Shown here piece after piece: positions 25,811 to 33,459 of a stretch of 64,000 nt of DNA (positions within the stretch are counted from its first letter, which is position 1; every line of letters starts with the position of its first letter). This DNA comes from Actinomadura viridilutea (GTDB lineage: Bacteria > Actinomycetota > Actinomycetes > Streptosporangiales > Streptosporangiaceae). The translations under genes and the position numbers were made by a program. Where the stretch lies: contig PVNI01000001.1 of NCBI GenBank assembly GCA_003001795.1, positions 310,001 to 374,000 on the forward strand, written 5' to 3'. The notes under the pieces were generated by a model. That model saw nothing but the letters and a program-made list of their open reading frames with translations, was not told the DNA's origin and searched no databases.

Positions 25811-26763
25811 GCCAGGAACCCCGAGGCCGGACGGGGCACGACGCGGCGCGGCGGCGCGGACGGCAGCGGCGTCATCCCGGCCTTCGCGCACAGCACGGCG
25901 GTGGCGGCGGAGGTGAACTCCGACACCGCGTGCTCGCGTTCGCTGTCGCGGCGCCACGCGCACGACACGCGCAGCAGCAGCGGCTCGCCCACGAGCGGCA
26001 GCCACGTGACCCCGGACGCGTCCGGGGGACGCGGCGTCAGCGCCACCGCCGACCCCGCCAGCACCAGCCCGACGGCGAACTGCGGCTGCCGGGCCTCGTG
26101 CACGGCGGGCGGGTCGTACCCGTGGCGGCGGCAGGCCGCCAGCAGCTCGTCGTACGGGCCGGGCGACTCCTCGCGCGGGAACAGCGCCAGGTCGCGTCCG
26201 GCGAGGTCGGCCAGGTGCACCTCGGGCGCGGCGGCCAGCGGGTCGCCGGACGGCAGCAGCACCCCGACCGGCTGCCCGAGCATCGGCCCGAGGCACAGGT
26301 CGCGCACCTCGCACGGATGGCGGACGACCCCGACGTCCAGCGCGCCCTCGGCCAGCGCCCGGATCTGCTCGGCGGTGCCGATCTCGCGCAGGTCCAGCCG
26401 CACCTCGGGGCAGCGCTCCCGGAACTCGGCGATCAGCGCGGCCACGACGGCGCCGGTCAGGTCGGCGGCCACGCCCGCGCGCAGCGCGCCGAGCTCCCCG
26501 CGGCGGGCGCGGTCGGCCAGGGAGCGGATGCGGTCCACGCGGGCGAGGATCTCACGGGCCTCGTCCAGCAGCAGCCGTCCGGGGACGGTCAGCTCGACGC
26601 GGCGGCTGGACCGCTCGAACAGCCGCACCCCGAGCTCCCGTTCGAGCCGCTGGATGCGCTGGCTGAGCGGCGGCTGCGCCATCCCCAACCGCTCCGCGGC
26701 CCGGCCGAAATGCAGTTCTTCGGCCACCGCGACGAAGCACTGCAGATGGGCCACGAGGTTCAC
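25807..26763 (-). CDS. LysR-family transcriptional regulator
   Basis: 318 residues. The winged HTH (about 1-60: LQCFVAVAEELHFGRAAERLGMAQPPLSQRIQRLERELGVRLFER) is canonical, and the C-terminal type 2 periplasmic-binding fold starts near residue 90 (LRAGVAADLTGAVVAAL). It is translationally coupled to the serine hydrolase downstream and divergent from the penicillin-binding protein at 26875. This resembles an AmpR-like arrangement in which LysR senses wall fragments or beta-lactams, but here the hydrolase is on the same strand as the regulator. Start GTG 26763. Confidence 0.9.
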   Translation of the reverse strand: MNLVAHLQCFVAVAEELHFGRAAERLGMAQPPLSQRIQRLERELGVRLFERSSRRVELTVPGRLLLDEAREILARVDRIRSLADRARRGELGALRAGVAADLTGAVVAALIAEFRERCPEVRLDLREIGTAEQIRALAEGALDVGVVRHPCEVRDLCLGPMLGQPVGVLLPSGDPLAAAPEVHLADLAGRDLALFPREESPGPYDELLAACRRHGYDPPAVHEARQPQFAVGLVLAGSAVALTPRPPDASGVTWLPLVGEPLLLRVSCAWRRDSEREHAVSEFTSAATAVLCAKAGMTPLPSAPPRRVVPRPASGFLA

Positions 26764-26774
26764 GAGCAGCGATC

Positions 26775-26811
26775 ATATCGATTCGGCTATGGCTGCGACA
26801 CCCATATCGAT
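26775..26811. promoter_or_regulatory. paired ATATCGAT sites between LysR and PBP genes
   Basis: ATATCGAT occurs at 26775-26782 and 26804-26811, 29 bp apart, in a 111-bp divergent intergenic region. Each is nearly self-complementary. They are candidate operators for the LysR protein controlling both directions. Confidence 0.5.
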
Positions 26812-26874
26812 CTTGGACTTTTCGCTGGTCGGATGGTGTGCTGTCGGGGCAGCGACACGAACAGGGGAGGAGCG

Positions 26875-28527
26875 ATGCGCCGATCTCGCGGGGTCGTGGC
26901 GGTCGCGCTGATCGCGGCCGCGGCCCTGGTCGCGGGGGTGGCGGTGTGGGTGCTGCGCGCCGACGAGGGCCCGCGCGACACCGCCGAACGCTTCCTGGCC
27001 GCCTGGGAACGCGGCGACCTGGACGCGATGCGGAGGCTGACCGCCGATCCGCCCGCCGACTTCCGCGAGCGGTTCGCCCGGATGCGCGACGACCTCGGCC
27101 TCGTCCGGCAGCGGTACCGGGTGACGGCGATCGGCGACCCGGAGGACGGCGCGGCGAGCGGCTCGTTCCGGGCGGAGCTGACGCTGGCGGGCGGCCGCGT
27201 CTGGACGTACACCGGGACGCTGCCGTTCACCAAGCGCGACGACGCCTGGCTCGTGGCGTGGTCGCCGCGGGTCGTCCACCCGATGCTGCGCGAGGGGCAG
27301 CGGTTGCGCGCCGCCCGGGTCTGGCCGGACCGGGCCGCCGTGCAGGCCGCCGACGGCAGCGACCTGGACGCCGTGCCGTCCGGCTCGGTGCAGCAGATCG
27401 TCGGCTCGCTCGGCAAGATCGACGCCAAGACCGCCCGCGAACTGGGCCCCCCGTACCGCGCGGGCGACCTGGCGGGCGTCGACGGCCTGCAGCGCCAGTA
27501 CGAGAAGCGGCTGGCCGGCACCCCGGCGCTGGCCGTGCAGATCGTCGACGCCGACGGCGAGGCCGTGCGGACGCTGCACCGGTTCGGCGGCGCCCCCGGC
27601 ACGCCGCTGCGCACCACCATCGACCCGAAGGCGCAGCGCGCCGCCAGCCGGGCCCTCGCCGACGTCGACAAGACCGCCTCGCTGGTGGCGGTGCGCGCCT
27701 CCACCGGCGAGATCCTGGCCGTGGCCAACAAGCCCGGCGGCTACAACCGGGCGCTGATGGGCCGCTACCCGCCCGGCTCGACGTTCAAGGTCGTCACCGC
27801 GGCCGCGCTGGTCGCCGACGGGCTGAGCGTCACCAGCCCGGTCGCCTGCCCGGCCACCACCGACGTCGGCGGCCGCACGTTCAAGAACTACCGGCACGAG
27901 GACTTCGGGACGGTGCCGTTCCGCGAGGCGTTCGCGCACTCGTGCAACACCACGTTCGCGCGGCTGGCCGTGGACCGGCTCGGGCCGCGGCGGCTCGCGC
28001 AGGTCGCCGAGCAGTTCGGGTTCAACGCGCCCATCATCGGCGGGCTGCCCGCGGTGCGCGCCTCCTTCCCGGCGGTCAAGGACGACACCGCGTTCGCCGC
28101 CGCCTCCTTCGGACAGGGCGAGGTGCTGACCAGCCCGCTCAACATGGCGAGCGTGGCGGCCGCCGCGGCGAGCGGCACCTGGCGCTCGCCGCGGCTGGTG
28201 GACGCGGCCCTGGCGTCCCAGGCGCTGGACGCGGGCGGCCGCCGGCCCGAGCCGGCGCACCGGCTGGAGCCGAAGGTGCGGACCGCGCTGCGCACCCTGA
28301 TGCCCGCGGTGGTCAGCGAGGGCACCGCCAAGGACGTCGACTTCCCGCCGGGGACGGCGGGCAAGACCGGGACGGCCGAGTTCGGCTCCGGCGAGAACCC
28401 GCCGACCCACGCCTGGTTCATCGGCTACCGGGGCGACCTGGCCTTCGCGGTGATCGTCGAGGACGGCGGGACCGGCGCCGAGGCGGCCGCGCCCATCGCG
28501 GCGGCGTTCCTGCGCGCCGCCGCGTGA
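26875..28527 (+). CDS. class B penicillin-binding protein with NTF2-like (MecA_N) domain
   Basis: 550 residues. One N-terminal membrane anchor (GVVAVALIAAAALVAGVAVWV), then the NTF2-like MecA_N domain (about 35-150, DTAERFLAAWERGDLDAMRRL), a dimerisation segment, and a transpeptidase domain with S302-T-F-K305, S356-C-N358 and K497-T-G. It cross-links peptidoglycan outside the membrane; the MecA_N type is common in low-affinity PBPs, including MecA. No PASTA domain. GGGGAGGAG (26864-26872) precedes the ATG. Placement among beta-lactam-related genes suggests an inducible, drug-tolerant transpeptidase. Its 3' end overlaps the convergent MFS gene by 103 bp. Confidence 0.88.
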   Translation: MRRSRGVVAVALIAAAALVAGVAVWVLRADEGPRDTAERFLAAWERGDLDAMRRLTADPPADFRERFARMRDDLGLVRQRYRVTAIGDPEDGAASGSFRAELTLAGGRVWTYTGTLPFTKRDDAWLVAWSPRVVHPMLREGQRLRAARVWPDRAAVQAADGSDLDAVPSGSVQQIVGSLGKIDAKTARELGPPYRAGDLAGVDGLQRQYEKRLAGTPALAVQIVDADGEAVRTLHRFGGAPGTPLRTTIDPKAQRAASRALADVDKTASLVAVRASTGEILAVANKPGGYNRALMGRYPPGSTFKVVTAAALVADGLSVTSPVACPATTDVGGRTFKNYRHEDFGTVPFREAFAHSCNTTFARLAVDRLGPRRLAQVAEQFGFNAPIIGGLPAVRASFPAVKDDTAFAAASFGQGEVLTSPLNMASVAAAAASGTWRSPRLVDAALASQALDAGGRRPEPAHRLEPKVRTALRTLMPAVVSEGTAKDVDFPPGTAGKTGTAEFGSGENPPTHAWFIGYRGDLAFAVIVEDGGTGAEAAAPIAAAFLRAAA

Positions 28528-29813
28528 CCCGTCGGGCGGCCTGTGATGCGACCCGTCACGCGACCCGTCACGCGACACGTCACGCGCTCCGCCGCGGGCC
28601 ACGCGGCGGTGGCGAGCGCCAGCACGCCCAGCCCGGCCAGCGCGGCCGCCGCCCCGGCGGGCCCCGCGTCGAACAGACGGCCCACGACCAGGCCGCCGAC
28701 GAACGCGACCACGCCCGACACGAACGCCATCACCCCGTAGTAGGCGCCGACCTGCGAAAGCGGGGCATGCCGCGTGACGTTCTGGAACACCGCGGGCTCC
28801 AGCAGCCCGTTCGCGAAGCCGTGCAGCACCGCCACGCCCATCAAGGCGCCCAGGGACGCGGCGCCCCGCTCCTCCAGGGGGATCAGCAGCAGGTACCCGG
28901 CGCCCGAGGAGGCCAGGCTCACGGGCAGCGCCCAGCCGCGTCCGGCGCGCACGACGCCGCGACGGCCGGTCGCCGCGCACCACGGCTGGACGGCGGCCGA
29001 CACCGCCGCCGACACGCAGAAGTACAGCGTCGTGACCCCAGCCTCGAACCCCTTGAGCGGGACCACCGCCATCGCTTCGGTCGGCAGCAGCGTCGTGGGC
29101 GCGGCCAGCAAGGTGAACCGCAGATAGGCCCGGTCGCGCAGCACCGCCCGGCACGAACGCCACACCCCTGCCGGACGCGTGCCCGCCGCCCCGTCCGCGG
29201 GCGTGCGCGCGGGCCGCGGCAGCAGCGCGAACGTCGCGGCGGACGCCGCCCACGCCGCCGCGGCGGCGCCGCACAGCAGCCCGAATCCGCCCGCCAGGAC
29301 GCCGAGCACGTCGTCCGCCAGCAGCATCAGCCCCACCGGAGGGCCGGCGACGGCCGCGACCTGCCCGGCCACGATGTAGGCGCCGAAGACGTGCGAACGG
29401 TGCCGCGTGCGCAGCCCGGCCATCAGCGAACGCGTCGCGGGTTGCAGCAGCGCGCCGCCCGTGCCCAGCAGCACGGCCGCGACGAACAGCCCGGGCAGGC
29501 CGCCCGCGACGCCGAGCGCGGCGAACCCCGCCGTCCGCAGCAGGCACGCGATGATCCCGGCCCGGGCCGCGCCGACGCGGTCGACGACCGGACCGGCCGG
29601 CAGGTACAGCGCGTACTGGACGCCGACGCGCACGCCCAGCACGAGCGCGATCGTCCCGGCGGCCAGCCCGGCGTCGTCGCGCAGGTGCGCCACGACGTGC
29701 GCCATCACCGCGTAGAACCCGAGCCCGGCCGCCAGGAAGCCGACCACGAGCACGACGACCGCCCGCCGGTCGCCGGAGGCGGACGGCGGGCGGTCGCAGG
29801 CGGAGACGGTCAA
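28425..29813 (-). CDS. MFS transporter
   Basis: 462 residues with twelve hydrophobic segments and the RVGVQYALYLPAGPVVDRVGAAR loop typical of major facilitator drug exporters (motif A region). TTG 29813 overlaps the stop of the class A beta-lactamase gene (TTGA), so the two are translationally coupled and the transporter may export drugs or wall fragments. The C-terminal 60 residues are odd: repeated VTGR units, then a stretch that is antisense to the end of the PBP gene. The natural end may have been lost, letting the frame run into the neighbour. Confidence 0.82.
   Translation of the reverse strand: MTVSACDRPPSASGDRRAVVVLVVGFLAAGLGFYAVMAHVVAHLRDDAGLAAGTIALVLGVRVGVQYALYLPAGPVVDRVGAARAGIIACLLRTAGFAALGVAGGLPGLFVAAVLLGTGGALLQPATRSLMAGLRTRHRSHVFGAYIVAGQVAAVAGPPVGLMLLADDVLGVLAGGFGLLCGAAAAAWAASAATFALLPRPARTPADGAAGTRPAGVWRSCRAVLRDRAYLRFTLLAAPTTLLPTEAMAVVPLKGFEAGVTTLYFCVSAAVSAAVQPWCAATGRRGVVRAGRGWALPVSLASSGAGYLLLIPLEERGAASLGALMGVAVLHGFANGLLEPAVFQNVTRHAPLSQVGAYYGVMAFVSGVVAFVGGLVVGRLFDAGPAGAAAALAGLGVLALATAAWPAAERVTCRVTGRVTGRITGRPTGHAAARRNAAAMGAAASAPVPPSSTITAKARSPR
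28548..28583. repeat. 12-bp tandem repeat inside the MFS gene end
   Basis: GCGACCCGTCAC at 28548-28559 and 28560-28571, GCGACACGTCAC at 28572-28583. On the minus strand it codes the repeated Val-Thr-Gly-Arg of the transporter tail. Confidence 0.8.
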
Positions 29814-30811
29814 GACGTCGCGCCCAGGCCGCGGGCCAGGATGGACGCGGTCTGCGCGATGACACCGTCGTCGATCTCGGGGTGCCGGCCGTCGCGGTGG
29901 GTGTAGACCGCGAAGATCAGCGGCGCGCCGGACGGCCGCCAGGCGACCGCGATGTCACTGGCGGTGGCGTACGTGCCGCCGCCGGTCCCCGTCTTGTTGC
30001 CGACCGTCCAGTCGTCCGGCAGCCCGGCGCGGATGCGCGTGCCGCCGGTCGTGGTGGCCTTCAGCCATTCGTTCAGCTGCCGCCGGTCCTCGGGCACCAG
30101 CGCGTCGCCGGTGGTGAGCTTGGCGAGGTCGCGGGCCATGAACGCGGGCATGATGGTGTTGCTCTTCTGGCCGGGCTCCCATTCGTTGAGCTCGGGCTCG
30201 TAGGTGTCCAGCCGTCCGACCGGGTCGCCCAGCGACCGGTAGTACCGCGTCAGCCCCTTCGGCCCGCCGATCTGCTTGAGCAGCACGTTGGCGGCCCCGT
30301 TGTCGCTGACGGTGATGGTCGCGTGGCACAGCTCCGCCGTGGTCAGCCCGTTCTCGATGTTCTCCGGAAGGCTGGTGACCGGGGCGTGCCCCGCCTTCTT
30401 CGCCTCCTCCGCCGTCCAGTAATGCCTCCGCTCCATCAGGCCGGGATCGGCCGTGCGCGCCTTGTGCAGGATCGCGCCGCACAGGACGGCCTTGAAGGTG
30501 GAGTTGCTGGGGAAGCGCTCGTGCGTCCGGTGACCGACGGTCCGGCCGGTGCCGGTGTCGATGGCGAACGCCCCGATCCGCCCGTGGTAGGACGCCTCCA
30601 GCTCGCGCAGCCGCCGGGTGACCTCGGCCTGCCCGGTCGCCGCCGGCGTTTGCGCGGACGCGGCGCCGCGGACGGCCGCCCTGGTCTGCGCCTCGCCGTC
30701 GGTCGCGCCGCAGGCCGTCCCCCCGAAGACCAGGGACGCCGCCAGCGCCGCCGCGCCGAGCCGCCGCCATGGCCGTCGGCGGCGCTCGTCGTCGCGGTCC
30801 CTCTCGCCCAT
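29810..30811 (-). CDS. class A beta-lactamase
   Basis: 333 residues; ATG 30811 gives a basic start (RRRRPWRRL), a hydrophobic segment and an FGGTAC sequence that may be a degenerate lipobox (lipid-anchored) or signal cleavage site. All class A elements are present: S104-T-F-K107, SDN in ATITVSDNGAAN, the Glu166 segment EPELN, and KTG in VGNKTGTGGG. It hydrolyses beta-lactams outside the membrane. Unlike the hydrolase at 24836, this one is complete. Translationally coupled to the MFS gene downstream. A 13-bp triple repeat lies in its leader; GAGGGA is 10 nt upstream of the ATG. Confidence 0.92.
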   Translation of the reverse strand: MGERDRDDERRRRPWRRLGAAALAASLVFGGTACGATDGEAQTRAAVRGAASAQTPAATGQAEVTRRLRELEASYHGRIGAFAIDTGTGRTVGHRTHERFPSNSTFKAVLCGAILHKARTADPGLMERRHYWTAEEAKKAGHAPVTSLPENIENGLTTAELCHATITVSDNGAANVLLKQIGGPKGLTRYYRSLGDPVGRLDTYEPELNEWEPGQKSNTIMPAFMARDLAKLTTGDALVPEDRRQLNEWLKATTTGGTRIRAGLPDDWTVGNKTGTGGGTYATASDIAVAWRPSGAPLIFAVYTHRDGRHPEIDDGVIAQTASILARGLGATS

Positions 30812-30829
30812 GCTCGGATCCCTCGCTCT

Positions 30830-30868
30830 GCTCTCGGTCGACGCTCTCGGTCGACGCTCTCGGTCAAC
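30830..30868. repeat. 13-bp triple repeat in the beta-lactamase leader
   Basis: GCTCTCGGTCGAC at 30830-30842 and 30843-30855, GCTCTCGGTCAAC at 30856-30868, 19-57 nt upstream of the ATG. Regular helical-phase spacing (13 bp) could allow protein binding, or the tract may simply be slippage. Confidence 0.8.
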
Positions 30869-30945
30869 AATGTCCGACGAGGGAAGAAGACCAGAAGCGG
30901 AGCGTCCGAGTCCAATATTGATATGGCCGCCGCAACGATCTAGAA

Positions 30946-30957
30946 ATCGATATCGAT
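30946..30957. promoter_or_regulatory. ATCGATATCGAT palindrome upstream of the beta-lactamase
   Basis: A perfect 12-bp palindrome about 135 bp upstream of the beta-lactamase ATG. It contains the same ATATCGAT core as the two sites in the LysR-PBP intergenic region, so one regulator could bind at both places. The region to 31058 has no gene. Confidence 0.45.
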
Positions 30958-31058
30958 GCCGGTCAAAGCCATTGATCGGCAGCCGGATGCGCACGAGATC
31001 TTTTTCTGGCCGGATGCCGCCCGCGCGGCCGGACGCCTGCCGCGGGACGCGGGGACGG

Positions 31059-32078
31059 TCAGCGGCGGGGCGGCGGGGCGGTCGAGGCGCGGACGACGAG
31101 CTCCCCGGGGAGGGAGCGCGGCCCGGGGCGGCGGCCGTCCAGCAGTTCCAGCAGCGCCGCCATGCCCTCGGCGCCGAGCCGCCGGGCGGGCAGCCGCACC
31201 GTCGTCAGCTCCGGCTCCAACGCGGTGGCCAGCACGTCGTCGTCGAACCCCGTGACCGACAGGTCGCCCGGGATGTCCAGGCCGCGCGCCCGCGCGGCCT
31301 TGTAGGCGCCCGCCGCCATCAGGTCGTCGTCGCACACCAGCACGGTGGGCCGGTCCGGAAGGTCCAGCAGCCGTCCGGCCGCCTCCTTGGCCGCGCCCGC
31401 GTCGATCGCCGCCGTCGTCCGGACGAGCGCGCCGCCCGGCAGCGCGTCCACGGCCGCGGCCAGCGCGCCGCCGCGCTCCCGGAACGTCCACTGGTCCACG
31501 GCGGCGGCTACGTGCCCGAAGCGGCGGTGCCCCAGCCCGCCCAGGTGCGCGACCAAGGCCCGCATGCCGTCGGCCACGGCGAAGTCGACGGTGGGCGCCG
31601 CGCCCGCCGGATCGTTGTCGAGCATCACCGCCGGGGTGTCGCTGAACTCCTCCAGCACGTCGGCGGCCAGCGCGGTGGCCAGCACGCCGTCGATGGCCTC
31701 CCGGGGCGAGGCGAAGGGGCCGGCGTGGCCGGGGGACCACGGGTCGCCGGGCCACGCCCCGTCCGGCCAGGGGTACACCACGACGCGGAAGCCGTGCCGC
31801 GCGGCGACCTCGGCGGCGCCGGTGTAGACGTCGCCGAAGAAGGGATTGCTGAGCGTCGGCACCACGAGCAGCACCGTGCGGGTCGTGCCGAGCCGCAGGT
31901 TCCGCGCGGCCAGGTTGGGACGGTAGCCGAGCCGCTCGGCCGCGCGCCGCACCGCGCCCGCGGTGGCGGGGGAGACGCGGCCGGGCCATTTCCCGCCCAG
32001 GACGAGAGAGACGGTCGACTGCGAGACCCCGGCCGCCTGGGCGACGTCCCTGCTGGTGGGGCGCCTGGTCGTGGGCAC
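31059..32078 (-). CDS. LacI/GalR-family transcriptional repressor
   Basis: 339 residues. N-terminal LacI HTH with hinge (TSRDVAQAAGVSQSTVSLVLGGK, then RVSPATAGAVRRAAERLGYRPN), followed by the periplasmic-binding-like sugar domain (VLLVVPTLSNPFFGDVYTGA, GLGHRRFGHVAA, TVLVCDDDLMAAG, VTGFDDD). It should repress transport or catabolism of a carbohydrate. No sugar transporter adjoins it; it is divergent from the MFS gene at 32217. The LacI-type palindrome before the beta-helix gene (15473) is one possible target, without direct evidence. Confidence 0.92.
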   Translation of the reverse strand: MPTTRRPTSRDVAQAAGVSQSTVSLVLGGKWPGRVSPATAGAVRRAAERLGYRPNLAARNLRLGTTRTVLLVVPTLSNPFFGDVYTGAAEVAARHGFRVVVYPWPDGAWPGDPWSPGHAGPFASPREAIDGVLATALAADVLEEFSDTPAVMLDNDPAGAAPTVDFAVADGMRALVAHLGGLGHRRFGHVAAAVDQWTFRERGGALAAAVDALPGGALVRTTAAIDAGAAKEAAGRLLDLPDRPTVLVCDDDLMAAGAYKAARARGLDIPGDLSVTGFDDDVLATALEPELTTVRLPARRLGAEGMAALLELLDGRRPGPRSLPGELVVRASTAPPPRR

Positions 32079-32172
32079 AGCGCCTCCTCGCCGTCGGCTT
32101 TCGGTCGGCCCGATCCGCCCGCCGCGGCGGACCGCAGTGGAAACAGGCTAGAGCGGACGCGGCGGGAAGTGG

Positions 32173-32201
32173 TACGTATGACCCTCACGTAATACGTATG
32201 A
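32173..32201. promoter_or_regulatory. TACGTATGA direct repeat in the LacI/MFS intergenic region
   Basis: TACGTATGA at 32173-32181 and 32193-32201, 20 bp apart (two helical turns), immediately before the MFS start at 32217. The TACGTA core is palindromic. It does not look like a LacI operator and probably binds another regulator near the MFS promoter. Confidence 0.5.
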
Positions 32202-32216
32202 CGAACCGGGAGTGGA

Positions 32217-33422
32217 ATGCGCGCCTACGTCGGCCTCCTGCGGACGCCCTACGCCGCCCGCCTGCTCGGCGGAACCCTGCTGGGCCGCCTGCCGAACGGG
32301 ATGGGCATGCTGGCGGTCGTCCTCCATGTGCGCGACGAGGGCGGCGGCTACCCGCTGGCGGGCACCCTCGCGGCGGTGTACGGCCTGTCCACGGCCGCCG
32401 GGCAGCCGGTGCTCGGCCGCGCCATGGACCGCTACGGCCAGCCCCGCGTGCTGCTGCCCGCCGCCCTGCTCGCCGCCGCCGGGTACGCGCTGCTGGCCGC
32501 CGTCGGCGCCGCGCCGCTGCCGGCCGCGGTCGCCGCGGTGGTCGTCGCGGGCTTCGCCACCCCGCCCCTGGAGGCCGGGCTGCGCGCCCTGTGGCCCGCC
32601 GTCCTGCCCGGCCCGGCGCAGGTGGAGGCCGCGTACGCGCTGGACGCCGCCGCCCAGGAGATCCTCTTCACGGTCGGGCCGCTGCTCGTGGTGGCCGCCG
32701 CCGCGGTCTCCACCGAGACCGCGCTGCTGCTCACCGGCGCGCTCGGCATCGCCGGGACCCTCGTCGTCACGCTGTCGCGGCCGTCCCGCCGCTGGCGCGG
32801 CGAGCCCCGGGCCGCCGACTGGGCGGGCCCGCTGCGCTCGACCGGCCTGCGGGTGCTGCTGCTCGCCCTGGCCTGCGCCGGCACCGCCCTCGGCGTGTAC
32901 GCGGTGGCCGTGGTCGCCTACGCCGAACGCGAGGGCGACGCCGCCGCCTCCGGGCTGCTGCTCGCGGCGATGGCCGCCGGCGCCCTGGTCGGCGGCCTGG
33001 TGTACGGGGCCCGGCAGTGGCGGGGCGAGCAGCACCGGCGGCTGCCCTGGCTGATGGGCGCGCTCGCGGCCGGCTACCTGCCGCTGATGTGGGCGCCCGC
33101 GCTGCCGCTGATGACCGTGCTGGCCCTGCTCAGCGGCGTGTTCCTGGCGCCGATGCTCGCGTGCGCGTTCTCCGTCGTCGACCGGCTCGCCCCGACGGGC
33201 ACCGTGACCGAGGCGTTCGCCTGGGTGGTGGCCGCGTTCGGCGTCGGCGGCTCGGCGGGCTCGGCCGTCGCCGGGGTCGGCCAGGACCTCGCCGGCGTCG
33301 CCGGCGCCTTCGCCGGGGCCGGCGTCGGCGGCCTGCTCGCGCTGACCTGCTGCCTGCTCGGCCGCCGGACGTTCGTCCCGCGCGCGTCCGGCGCCGCCCG
33401 GGCGACGACCGCCCGGGTCTGA
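32217..33422 (+). CDS. MFS transporter
   Basis: 401 residues with about twelve transmembrane helices. GQPVLGRAMDRYGQPRVLL matches the cytoplasmic motif A loop between helices 2 and 3. Ala/Gly-rich helices and short loops resemble actinobacterial drug or metabolite exporters. GGGAG lies 5 nt before the ATG. Divergent from the LacI repressor but preceded by a different direct repeat. Substrate unknown. Confidence 0.85.
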   Translation: MRAYVGLLRTPYAARLLGGTLLGRLPNGMGMLAVVLHVRDEGGGYPLAGTLAAVYGLSTAAGQPVLGRAMDRYGQPRVLLPAALLAAAGYALLAAVGAAPLPAAVAAVVVAGFATPPLEAGLRALWPAVLPGPAQVEAAYALDAAAQEILFTVGPLLVVAAAAVSTETALLLTGALGIAGTLVVTLSRPSRRWRGEPRAADWAGPLRSTGLRVLLLALACAGTALGVYAVAVVAYAEREGDAAASGLLLAAMAAGALVGGLVYGARQWRGEQHRRLPWLMGALAAGYLPLMWAPALPLMTVLALLSGVFLAPMLACAFSVVDRLAPTGTVTEAFAWVVAAFGVGGSAGSAVAGVGQDLAGVAGAFAGAGVGGLLALTCCLLGRRTFVPRASGAARATTARV

Positions 33423-33459
33423 CCGATCGCCGGTCCCGCGGACGCCCCGCGCCGGGGCC

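Noticed and set aside
24788..26911. 707-residue plus-strand frame across the hydrolase and LysR genes
   Set aside because: Antisense shadow that begins in a tandem repeat; no domain.
26773..29865. 1030-residue minus-strand frame
   Set aside because: Covers the PBP antisense and another frame of the MFS gene; low-complexity Arg/Gly/Ala.
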